20,728 nucleotides of DNA, taken from positions 1 to 20,728 of the forward strand of contig JBNKDD010000078.1 of assembly GCA_050288085.1 (NCBI GenBank), read 5' to 3'. The stretch comes from JBNKDD01 sp050288085. Its GTDB lineage: Bacteria > Chloroflexota > Anaerolineae > Aggregatilineales > UBA3940. The notes beneath the pieces are model-generated. The model ran no database searches. It saw only the letters and a list, made by a program, of their open reading frames with translations, and was not told where the DNA came from. The translations under genes were made by a program, and so were the position numbers. Shown one piece after another: positions 7,998 through 14,014 of the stretch; within the stretch, counting starts at the first letter, position 1, and each line of letters begins with the position of its first letter.

Positions 7998-8348
7998 ATG
8001 GAAACAGGCAGGCTCAAGGTCGCTGTTGTGGGGCCATGCACATCAGGTAAGTCGACGCTGGTCAAAGCGCTTAAAGAAGCCGGATATGATATTCGCCATG
8101 TCGCTCAGGAACATTCTTACGTCCCTGATATGTGGCAGCGTTTCACCAAACCCGATCTGTTAATCTACCTTGATGTGACCTATCAAACCGCCCAGCAGCG
8201 CCGGAAGATCGATTGGGGGCCTGAGCGCCTGGTCGAGCAGGCCGGGCGATTAGCCCACGCTCGCCAACACTGTGACCTGTACATCCTCACCGACGACTTG
8301 ACCCCGGATGAAGTGCTGAACAAAGTCTTAGCTCTGCTAGATGACTGA
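7998..8348 (+). CDS. Small P-loop NTP-binding protein
   Basis: 116 residues. A Walker A motif GPCTSGKST spans residues 12-20 after the first strand (LKVAVV). The segment KPDLLIYLDV (about 51-60) has a Walker-B-like position, and the C-terminus ends in a strand-helix unit (YILTDDLTPDEVLNKVLALL). The size and order of elements resemble a minimal adenylate-kinase-like or nucleoside-kinase-like P-loop protein, but no lid or base-binding motif can be identified, so the substrate is open. AAGGGG (7989-7994) serves as Shine-Dalgarno and the ATG follows the stop codon of the RCK gene with no gap, indicating translational coupling. Confidence 0.75.
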   Translation: METGRLKVAVVGPCTSGKSTLVKALKEAGYDIRHVAQEHSYVPDMWQRFTKPDLLIYLDVTYQTAQQRRKIDWGPERLVEQAGRLAHARQHCDLYILTDDLTPDEVLNKVLALLDD

Positions 8349-8387
8349 GCCACCCGGTCGGCTGATACCTTCCCCTCGTTGCGAATT

Positions 8388-8479
8388 TGTGTACCTTGCT
8401 GTAACCTAGCAGCACGAATTTATTAAAAGCGCTATAATACATGGTACACTTGTTCTGTTTTGTGACTTACTGTGTACCA
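8388..8479. promoter_or_regulatory. Candidate operator half-sites around the ssb promoter
   Basis: TGTGTACC occurs at 8388-8395 and again at 8471-8478, and its inverse GGTACAC at 8443-8449. The last two form a perfect 8-bp inverted repeat TGGTACAC/GTGTACCA (8442-8449, 8472-8479) with a 22-base spacer. The left arm covers the predicted transcript start (about 8445), so the repeat would be cut off in the mRNA and is better read as a protein-binding site than an RNA hairpin. The regulator is unknown. Confidence 0.45.
8433..8438 (+). promoter_or_regulatory. -10 element of the ssb promoter
   Basis: A perfect TATAAT at 8433-8438. No good -35 hexamer is seen at 16-18 bp. The predicted start is near 8445, giving a leader of about 53 bases with the Shine-Dalgarno AAGGAG at 8486-8491. 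The 149-base gap after the preceding operon supports a separate promoter. Confidence 0.55.
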
Positions 8480-8497
8480 AATAATAAGGAGTGAGCG

Positions 8498-8908
8498 GTG
8501 TTTCAACAGTGTATTATTGTGGGGAATTTAGGGCGTGACCCCGAAATGCGTTATACCCCAGATGGCACGCCTGTGACGAGCTTCTCTGTGGCGGTCAGCA
8601 GACGATGGACATCAGGCGATGGCGGCCAGGGTGAGAAGACCTGGTGGTTTAAGGTTACTTGTTGGCGCAAGCTGGCAGAAACTACCAACCAGTATTTGAA
8701 AAAGGGCCGCCAGGTGATGGTGATCGGTGAAGTAGACGCCTCTGCCTGGACCGATCAGAGCGGCGCTGCCCGTGCCACCCTGGAATTGACGGCGCGTGAG
8801 GTGAAATTCCTCGGCAACCGCGATGATCAAATGGCGGGTGATAATGCGGGATACGGCGGCGGATCGAGTTTTGCGCCACCTCAACAAGAAGAAGACATCC
8901 CCTTCTAA
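8498..8908 (+). CDS. ssb: Single-stranded DNA-binding protein
   Basis: 136 residues from a GTG start that has AAGGAG six bases upstream. Residues 1-110 are a standard SSB OB-fold: FQQCIIVGNLGRDPEMRYTP at the start, the VTSFSVAVSR strand, TWWFKVTCWRKLAE, a GRQVMVIGEV strand and a final LELTAREVKFL. A short Gly-rich linker leads to the acidic tip EEDIPF, the conserved docking tail for replication and repair partners. It coats single-stranded DNA as a tetramer during replication, recombination and repair. It is followed after 15 bases by a translin-family gene, in place of the rpsF-ssb-rpsR arrangement common elsewhere. Confidence 0.97.
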   Translation: MFQQCIIVGNLGRDPEMRYTPDGTPVTSFSVAVSRRWTSGDGGQGEKTWWFKVTCWRKLAETTNQYLKKGRQVMVIGEVDASAWTDQSGAARATLELTAREVKFLGNRDDQMAGDNAGYGGGSSFAPPQQEEDIPF

Positions 8909-8923
8909 AGATATCGAGTCAAC

Positions 8924-9565
8924 ATGCATAATTTAGATGACATTGCCGAAAACATCCGGTCAGATTTTGAAGAGCGAAATACAGCCCGTGATGCGGCCTT
9001 AGCCCAATCACGGCTGTTGATCCGCTATTGCGCCAATGCGATCCGGACTATTCACCGCGAAAACTGGGATCAGGCCAAAGAAGGTCTGGAAACAGCCCGT
9101 GCTGCCGCCAGAGATCTGGTCGAGGGTGTGCAGCCTCACCCCGATCTGTATTATTCTGGTTACACGCAAGATGCGCTTAAAGAGTACGTTGAGGCTTTTG
9201 TTACCTATGCCCTGGTGCGGGGTGAAGTCCTGCCTACCCCTGAGGAACTGGACGTAGCCTCTTCAACCTACTTGAACGGACTGGCCGAAGCTGCCAGCGA
9301 ACTGCGCCGGACTATCCTGAATATTATTCGCCTGGGGCACAATAACGAAGCGGAACGCCTGCTTGAGTCGATGGACACCATCTATGGGGTGTTAATGACC
9401 TTTGACTTCACCGATGCGATTACGGGTGGACTGCGCCGCCGGGTGGACAGCCTGCGCGGGGTATTGGAACGCACCCGTGGTGACCTGACAAACAGTCTGC
9501 GGCAGGAGCGCTTACGGAAGGCGATCACCGATCTGGAAGAAAAGCTGGGTTTAAGCGATCAATAA
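8924..9565 (+). CDS. Translin-family nucleic-acid-binding protein
   Basis: 213 residues, predicted all-helical with no membrane segment. The segment SGYTQDALKEYVEAF (78-92) and the C-terminal LRRRVDSLRGVLERTRGDLT with SLRQERL (170-197) match the pattern of translin proteins, best known in eukaryotes and archaea. E87 and E90 lie in the helix that corresponds to the acidic pair of the TRAX nuclease subunit, but whether this protein cuts RNA is not known. Eukaryotic translin forms octamers that bind single-stranded RNA and DNA. Being the second gene of an operon with ssb, a role with single-stranded nucleic acid is a reasonable inference. Prokaryotic members are often mislabelled in databases. 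The family call rests on motif resemblance only. Confidence 0.72.
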   Translation: MHNLDDIAENIRSDFEERNTARDAALAQSRLLIRYCANAIRTIHRENWDQAKEGLETARAAARDLVEGVQPHPDLYYSGYTQDALKEYVEAFVTYALVRGEVLPTPEELDVASSTYLNGLAEAASELRRTILNIIRLGHNNEAERLLESMDTIYGVLMTFDFTDAITGGLRRRVDSLRGVLERTRGDLTNSLRQERLRKAITDLEEKLGLSDQ

Positions 9566-9575
9566 CCTTGATAAC

Positions 9576-9625
9576 ATACGACGATCCAGCATCTATGATA
9601 GGTGTCAGATCGTCGTATAGTTTTT
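9576..9625 (+). terminator. Intrinsic terminator of the ssb-translin operon
   Basis: A perfect 11-bp stem ATACGACGATC/GATCGTCGTAT (9576-9586, 9608-9618) is followed by TTTTT at 9621-9625. Inside it, CATCTA and TAGGTG can pair with one G-U to extend the hairpin around a 3-base loop. No T-run follows on the minus strand, so it acts in the plus direction only. Confidence 0.85.
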
Positions 9626-9640
9626 CCGGGTTTGGAATGT

Positions 9641-9871
9641 CTAGAATTGGCCGTAGCTGTCTTCGAGGGTGAGATCGTGGGTGGTGCGCTTTTTCCAGGC
9701 TGCGCCCCCCTTTTTGATATCCAGGGGATCACTCAACAGTGCCACTGCTACCCCCCAGGGCAGGATCAACGTCACGTAGAACAACACCATGACGATCCGC
9801 CCGATGATCTCTCCCAGGAATATCCCAAATTGTTTCCAGTACCTTCCGATGGCTGAAAAGAATTCTTTCAT
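9641..9871 (-). CDS. Small single-helix membrane protein
   Basis: 76 residues. An amphipathic N-terminus rich in Phe, Lys and Trp is followed by a hydrophobic helix (about 23-46). Then comes a conserved-looking LLSDPLDIKK motif and a polar tail with WKKRTTHDLTLEDSYGQF. The pattern (helix, then SDPL.I, then W and a tail ending in .QF) resembles small proteins found beside SxtJ/carbamoyltransferase genes of polysaccharide loci, but those genes are absent here and function is unknown. It has its own good promoter. The ATG at 9871 follows a weak GGAG (14 bases upstream) or GAGG (2 bases upstream). Confidence 0.72.
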   Translation of the reverse strand: MKEFFSAIGRYWKQFGIFLGEIIGRIVMVLFYVTLILPWGVAVALLSDPLDIKKGGAAWKKRTTHDLTLEDSYGQF

Positions 9872-9905
9872 AGCCTCGCTAATCTCTCCGTATTGATTTT
9901 GGCTA

Positions 9906-9920
9906 AAGTTGAGCCAACTT
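9906..9920 (-). other. Small hairpin in the leader of the 76-residue gene
   Basis: AAGTTG and CAACTT form a perfect 6-bp stem with a 3-base loop, starting about 6 bases after the predicted transcript start (about 9926). It may stabilise the mRNA 5' end; no further role is evident. Confidence 0.3.
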
Positions 9921-9932
9921 CATGCCCCGCGA

Positions 9933-9961
9933 ATTATAGCCGGATCAAGTCCAACTGTCGA
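9933..9961 (-). promoter_or_regulatory. Promoter of the 76-residue membrane protein gene
   Basis: On the minus strand, -35 TCGACA (9961-9956, 5/6), a 17-bp spacer and a consensus -10 TATAAT (9938-9933). The predicted start is near 9926, leaving a leader of about 55 bases. It lies just after the stop codon of the DUF1028 gene, so the small gene can be expressed independently. Confidence 0.65.
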
Positions 9962-9976
9962 ACAAACGCCCAGGCC

Positions 9977-10909
9977 CTACTGACCAGCTGACACGATCCG
10001 GGCCAGTTCCTCGTTGCTCACCGAAAGAAAACCCTTCGCTGGCAGCCGTCTGGTCAATTCCAACCAGTTTGGATCGGCAGCAAAAACGGCTTTGAACAGG
10101 GGCAGCGATTCATCCACCCGGCCCAGGTTAGCCAGCGATGCAGCGTGCCAGAACTTCATCTCCAGGTTATCGGGGAACATCGCCTCAGCCGTTCCATACT
10201 CCTTGAGAGCCGTGTCTGCGTCATTTTGTTCGAGGGCTTCATCGCCGCGATTCATGTGCTCATAGGCTCGGAAGACTCGCAGCAGCCGCTTGATCTCCTG
10301 GATTGGTTCCGGGTGATCTTCTACCCGCAGATCGATCAGGCGATCCTCCCACAGCTTGCCGGTTGATTCGGCCCGTACCACCAGCAGCGCCGCCGATTGC
10401 TTGCCCCGGATATCACCGCCTTCGGCCTGTGCGGCTTCGAGCGCCGCCACCAACCGCTCGGCGAGGGGCTGACCGGCGGATTTCCGATAAGCCTCGTCCA
10501 TCGCAGGCCACACCTGATCATTGAGCATCATATTGGCTTGCACCGAGAATCCATCTCCGGTGATGTGACCCGCCTCCGGGATGCAGCGTTCGCCGGTATG
10601 TGCGGCGGCATTCCCTTTGGCATCGACAATAGCAAGCTGACGCACGTCGCGCCCCTCGTCTGAGTCGATCAGGGTTTGGAGAGCCTGCCGAGCGGATTGA
10701 CCCTGCCTGAGAAGTTCCAATCCCCTGGGGCCAAACGATACTTCGGCCAGCGCTTGAGTTGCTACCACACCGACACCGGCCTCCGCCCAGGTGACCGTAC
10801 CCCCAACTGAGAACCAATGAGACTGTACTGCTGCACCCATCTCGCCGGTTTGTGGGTCGCGGGCGACAATGGAATAGGTATGGGCAAACTGCCTGGACAA
10901 CGCTTGCAT
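9977..10909 (-). CDS. DUF1028-family protein with C-terminal TPR-like region
   Basis: 310 residues. Residues about 7-220 match the DUF1028 pattern: HTYSIVARDPQTGEMGAAV at the start, then AGVGVVATQALAEVSFGPRGLELL and later GDGFSVQANMM. DUF1028 proteins are thought to have an Ntn-hydrolase-like fold, but no reaction is established. Residues about 225-300 contain helical pairs with TPR character (ALEQNDADTALKEYGTAEAM, then AASLANLGRVDESLPLFKAV). No signal peptide is present, so it is probably cytoplasmic. The ATG has AGGAG seven bases upstream that overlaps the stop codon of the upstream methyltransferase, with a 9-base gap, so the two genes are one transcription unit. Confidence 0.85.
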   Translation of the reverse strand: MQALSRQFAHTYSIVARDPQTGEMGAAVQSHWFSVGGTVTWAEAGVGVVATQALAEVSFGPRGLELLRQGQSARQALQTLIDSDEGRDVRQLAIVDAKGNAAAHTGERCIPEAGHITGDGFSVQANMMLNDQVWPAMDEAYRKSAGQPLAERLVAALEAAQAEGGDIRGKQSAALLVVRAESTGKLWEDRLIDLRVEDHPEPIQEIKRLLRVFRAYEHMNRGDEALEQNDADTALKEYGTAEAMFPDNLEMKFWHAASLANLGRVDESLPLFKAVFAADPNWLELTRRLPAKGFLSVSNEELARIVSAGQ

Positions 10910-10918
10910 TGGCCTCTC

Positions 10919-11707
10919 CTAATAAACCTTAATTGCCCGAACCCCAAGGAACAGGGGGATCTCCTGATTGGCATGGGTGATAGCTTTGGCGCGATCTCCC
11001 GTACCCTCCTGATCAGTGGGGATTTCCACCAGGCGATCCACCAGCAGCCCATTATCCGATAGGCCGTTGATATAGGCTTCCAGCGGGCGGTGGAAGCTGG
11101 TAGTAACATGCCCCTCCTGTCCCGGCGTTGGATCAAGTGGGATGGGCAGCGGTGTCAGGTAGCGGTCGATCCGGCGGGATTGCAATTTGCGATTCTCATC
11201 CCAGACCCAACCACTTTGACGCGGGATGCGGAAGCAGGGATGGGTCATCAGGATCACAACCCGTCCACCCTTCTTAACCGCCCAGCCCGCCGATTCGAGC
11301 GTATGGTAGAGTGGCTCCATATCCTGGATGCTCAACAGGTAGACCAGCGCATCAAATGCTCCAGGCTTGAGGCCGGATAAAATAGGCAGGTTGGTAGCGT
11401 CACCTTCGATGAATCGCCCTTTTCCCCCGTGACGTTGGCGGGCATACTTGAGCAGCTCTGAGCTGATCTCGACGCCGGTATACACGGCCTTGGCCTTCGA
11501 GACAAAGGGAGCCAGCACGCCCTGCCCGGCCCCCACATCGAGTATCTGTTCGCCCGGCTGCGGATCGAGTAGATCCATCACGGTCGGGATAGCAAACTGG
11601 CGGTGAAATTTACTCCCTCCCTTGCCGACCCAACCATCATACCAATCTGCGACCGGGTCCCAGCTGGTATCACGGCGAGGGTGAGGGGATTGCTTTCTTT
11701 TCGACAT
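10919..11707 (-). CDS. Class I SAM-dependent methyltransferase
   Basis: 262 residues from the ATG at 11707. A basic, disordered start (MSKRKQSPHPRR) precedes the Rossmann domain. Motif I is LDVGAGQG at 56-63, and the acidic residue that binds the ribose of SAM is E80 in GVEIS. The later strand FDALVYLLSIQDM and the KKGGRVVILMTHPCFRIP stretch correspond to motifs IV-V of the methyltransferase-11 type. Substrate cannot be inferred. The frame stays open upstream to 11845, but that part reads as non-coding translation and the start at 11707 gives a natural N-terminus. Its Shine-Dalgarno is weak. It is followed by the DUF1028 gene after 9 bases. Confidence 0.88.
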   Translation of the reverse strand: MSKRKQSPHPRRDTSWDPVADWYDGWVGKGGSKFHRQFAIPTVMDLLDPQPGEQILDVGAGQGVLAPFVSKAKAVYTGVEISSELLKYARQRHGGKGRFIEGDATNLPILSGLKPGAFDALVYLLSIQDMEPLYHTLESAGWAVKKGGRVVILMTHPCFRIPRQSGWVWDENRKLQSRRIDRYLTPLPIPLDPTPGQEGHVTTSFHRPLEAYINGLSDNGLLVDRLVEIPTDQEGTGDRAKAITHANQEIPLFLGVRAIKVY

Positions 11708-11744
11708 ATGGTAGGTTTGCTTTCTATGAATCAATTTTGGCTCA

Positions 11745-11773
11745 AGGCTACTCACTGATCGGGGAAAAGTCAA
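11745..11773 (-). promoter_or_regulatory. Possible promoter of the methyltransferase-DUF1028 unit
   Basis: On the minus strand, -35 TTGACT (11773-11768, 5/6), a 17-bp spacer and a weak -10 TAGCCT (11750-11745, 3/6). The predicted start is at about 11738, 31 bases before the ATG. Confidence 0.35.
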
Positions 11774-11820
11774 AGAGCGGCTAAAAAGATGGGGAGGGAA
11801 AAAGGGAGATTCTAAAATGA

Positions 11821-11840
11821 TCGCCGGGGGTGCAAGGCGA
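11821..11840 (-). terminator. Weak terminator candidate after the lipoprotein gene
   Basis: On the minus strand TCGCC and GGCGA form a 5-bp stem with a 10-base loop, followed by TCATTTT. It lies about 30 bases after the stop codon of the lipoprotein gene. The short stem and T-run make this uncertain. Confidence 0.3.
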
Positions 11841-11871
11841 AACAAAGAAGCAGCATGGGGCAGATTGTCAA

Positions 11872-13158
11872 CTAATAACCAAACGCCTGTAAGCTGTCAC
11901 CCAAGACGTATACCCGGTTACCCTGTGCAACCAGTTGGTACAGAATACTCGGCTGGCCGCCGATGATCACGCGGACCTGCTCCAGGCCGGTATCCGGTTC
12001 CAGGCCGCTCAAAGCAACCTCGCCCGAATCAAAGTCCTTGACAATCGTCCACAGCACGCCCTCACCCATATCTATCGGATCGGCCAGCAGCCCGTTTAAG
12101 GTATGCCAGGAAACTTCTCCGTTGGCGGTCGATAGGGCAATCAGGCCGGGCCGGGTTCCCAACTCCGGCGAAGGGGCCGGAACCAGGTAGAACAACCCAT
12201 CCCCAACAATCAATCCGGCTTCCGGTGCAGCGCTGAATTGAACCGTCCACTTGATTTCCCCCGTAAACGGGTCGAGGGTCACTGTCCGGTTGGCGGTGAA
12301 TACATACAGGGCTGAGTCGCTCAATACGAGTTGATCGGGGTTTTTCACTGCTGGATCAGACCAACGCCATAGTTCATCGCCGGTCAGCAAATCATAGCTG
12401 GCAACGCCGCCGCCCTCTGCATCATTGAGCAGCGCATAGAGCCGGGTCCCATCATGGACAATCTGCTGGAAGCCTGTGTTATCGTCCTCGATCTCCCAGA
12501 TGACCTCACCGGTACTGACCTCGTAGGCAGATAGGGTGTTATCCTTAAAACCATACGGCCATTTTCCAACCAGCACCATGCCCGGAGCCAGGGCCGCGCT
12601 GTAAAAATGCAGCGATTCCAGTTCTGGCAGCGACCATAGTTCTTCGGCGCGGGTATCATAAACTGCCAGCCGTGCCCGTGAATCGGCCAGCCCCGTCTCC
12701 GAATTGATGCTGACCTCGCGGATGGCCGTCACCGCCAGCGTGCCATCGGCATAGACTTCGCCCCATGAATCGCCCTGCGGCTGGCCTGCCCACAGAAAAG
12801 TCTGAGCTTCTACCTGCCCGTTGATCGCATCCAGCCACACGAACCGCCCATCAGCAACGATCACCGCCAGCCGGGTGCTGGTAGCCGATAGTGTGGAGGG
12901 CCGGGCGACTTCGTCCCATTCCCACAGCAGCCGCGTTGAGCCGATGCCCTGCGATTGCGGAACCGGCGTGGGCGGTATCGGATCGGTGGGCCGGAAGGTC
13001 GGGACCGGGGTTTCAGTTGGGGGGATGGCGGTAAAGGTCGGAGTCGGCATGGGGGACTGTGCAGGTAGAGTTACCAGGATCGGGTTGACCGTCTCCGGGG
13101 TGACAACCTGCTCACACCCGGCCAGCACTATCCCAATCAGGATAAACACGAGGGACAT
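11872..13158 (-). CDS. Lipoprotein with PQQ-type beta-propeller repeats
   Basis: 428 residues from the ATG at 13158. Residues 1-15 are a lipoprotein signal ending in the lipobox LAGC, with C15 the expected lipidated residue. A Thr/Pro-rich linker (about 25-65) follows. The rest is a series of four-stranded blades of the PQQ-like/WD40-like type, seen as repeated strand pairs such as YEVSTGEVIWEIEDD, YDLLTGDELWRWSDP, LDPFTGEIKWTVQF and LSTANGEVSWHTLNG. These propellers usually serve binding or assembly; no catalytic residues are evident, so enzymatic PQQ binding is not claimed. The frame is open to 13425, but that extension reads through a palindromic repeat and is rejected. A GAGGGG stretch about 10 bases upstream can serve as Shine-Dalgarno. 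The n-region of the signal lacks a positive charge, so the start is slightly uncertain. Confidence 0.82.
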   Translation of the reverse strand: MSLVFILIGIVLAGCEQVVTPETVNPILVTLPAQSPMPTPTFTAIPPTETPVPTFRPTDPIPPTPVPQSQGIGSTRLLWEWDEVARPSTLSATSTRLAVIVADGRFVWLDAINGQVEAQTFLWAGQPQGDSWGEVYADGTLAVTAIREVSINSETGLADSRARLAVYDTRAEELWSLPELESLHFYSAALAPGMVLVGKWPYGFKDNTLSAYEVSTGEVIWEIEDDNTGFQQIVHDGTRLYALLNDAEGGGVASYDLLTGDELWRWSDPAVKNPDQLVLSDSALYVFTANRTVTLDPFTGEIKWTVQFSAAPEAGLIVGDGLFYLVPAPSPELGTRPGLIALSTANGEVSWHTLNGLLADPIDMGEGVLWTIVKDFDSGEVALSGLEPDTGLEQVRVIIGGQPSILYQLVAQGNRVYVLGDSLQAFGY

Positions 13159-13225
13159 AATCAGGAGTCCCCTCGCTCCATAAGATTTAGTCTCAACTGC
13201 CGAAAGAGTGAAAGAATATAAGCCG

Positions 13226-13278
13226 CCGCGAATAAACTTCGCAGCTCCCCGGCCTTGAGCCGCGAAGTTTATTCGCGG
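13226..13278. repeat. Long palindromic repeat, REP/MITE-like
   Basis: A perfect 17-bp inverted repeat: CCGCGAATAAACTTCGC (13226-13242) and its complement (13262-13278). Read as minus-strand RNA, one G-U pair plus GCTC/GAGC extend it to a 22-bp stem with a 9-base loop. It lies in the 188-base gap between the pyrophosphatase and lipoprotein genes. Related CGCGAAT...ATTCGCG palindromes are, to my recollection, dispersed in Chloroflexota genomes. No other copy is in this window. Confidence 0.7.
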
Positions 13279-13346
13279 GAGAGGCCGTAAATCATTCTTT
13301 CTACCCATGAGCCAAGATTTATGTGTCTGATTGCCTGGATTGGAAG

Positions 13347-14003
13347 TTATCTGGAATTGACTTTCCATTCGCGCTCTTTTAAAAATGTCAATAACGCAGC
13401 GAAATTCGGTTCGCGGTAGCCCCAATGCATACCCTCTTCTGGGCCGATCTCTGACAGAGTACGTGTATTACCTTTGGGGACAAAGATCGCATTATAGCCG
13501 CCCCCCAGGGGATTACCCGGCGATGGCCCTACCCAGTCCGGCATATCCTGGACATACCACTCCTGGTGGGTGATATGGCCGTTCACCACGTTTACCCAGG
13601 TCTGCATCTCCCCGGCAGGTGTAGCCCACACCAGGGCTGAAGTGATCCGGCCCGTGCGCCCAGAACGATCTCCAAGCGCCTTGAGAATCCCTTCCCGCCC
13701 ATATTCTGTGAGATAGGTCCCGGCGCGTATACCGGGCTGTCCGTCCAGGGCATCCACCTCGAAGGTCGTATCTTCAACGATGATCGGTATTCCCAGTTTT
13801 TCTACCAATGCCGCCGCGCCGCGTTGGGCAATGGCTGTTGCATTGTCCCCTTTTTCAACGTAACTGGCGTCGTCTCCATATTTTTCTTTTGCAGAAACAA
13901 TTTTGACAGGGGCATTTAAGGTCGCGATCACATAGGCAAATTGGGCGAGTTTGGCCCGGTTACCGGTCGCGAAAGCCAGCGTTATCGAATTATCTTCTTC
14001 CAT
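13347..14003 (-). CDS. RdgB/HAM1-like nucleoside triphosphate pyrophosphatase
   Basis: 218 residues from the ATG at 14003 (a GTG one codon upstream is also possible). The fold motifs of the HAM1 family are in order: ATGNRAK (12-18), YVEKGDNATAIA (47-58), and VEDTTFEVDALDGQPGIRAG with E76-D77, the expected metal-binding and catalytic acidic pair. Near 170 a GGGYNAIFVPKG segment stands in place of the usual GFGYDPIF. RdgB enzymes hydrolyse ITP, XTP and dITP to monophosphates, protecting DNA and RNA from deaminated purines. The changes SG to TT and YDP to YNA around the base pocket suggest a diverged member whose substrate may differ. It follows an M42 peptidase gene after 11 bases. The symbol is withheld because of the divergence. 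Confidence 0.85.
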   Translation of the reverse strand: MEEDNSITLAFATGNRAKLAQFAYVIATLNAPVKIVSAKEKYGDDASYVEKGDNATAIAQRGAAALVEKLGIPIIVEDTTFEVDALDGQPGIRAGTYLTEYGREGILKALGDRSGRTGRITSALVWATPAGEMQTWVNVVNGHITHQEWYVQDMPDWVGPSPGNPLGGGYNAIFVPKGNTRTLSEIGPEEGMHWGYREPNFAALLTFLKEREWKVNSR

Positions 14004-14014
14004 CACTTCATTGC

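Noticed and set aside
11708..11845. 46-residue N-terminal extension of the methyltransferase
   Set aside because: No family similarity, and it would overlap the candidate promoter; MSKRKQSP is a natural start.
13159..13425. 89-residue N-terminal extension of the beta-propeller lipoprotein
   Set aside because: It translates through the palindromic repeat and would hide a proper lipoprotein signal with LAGC; the ATG at 13158 is more plausible.
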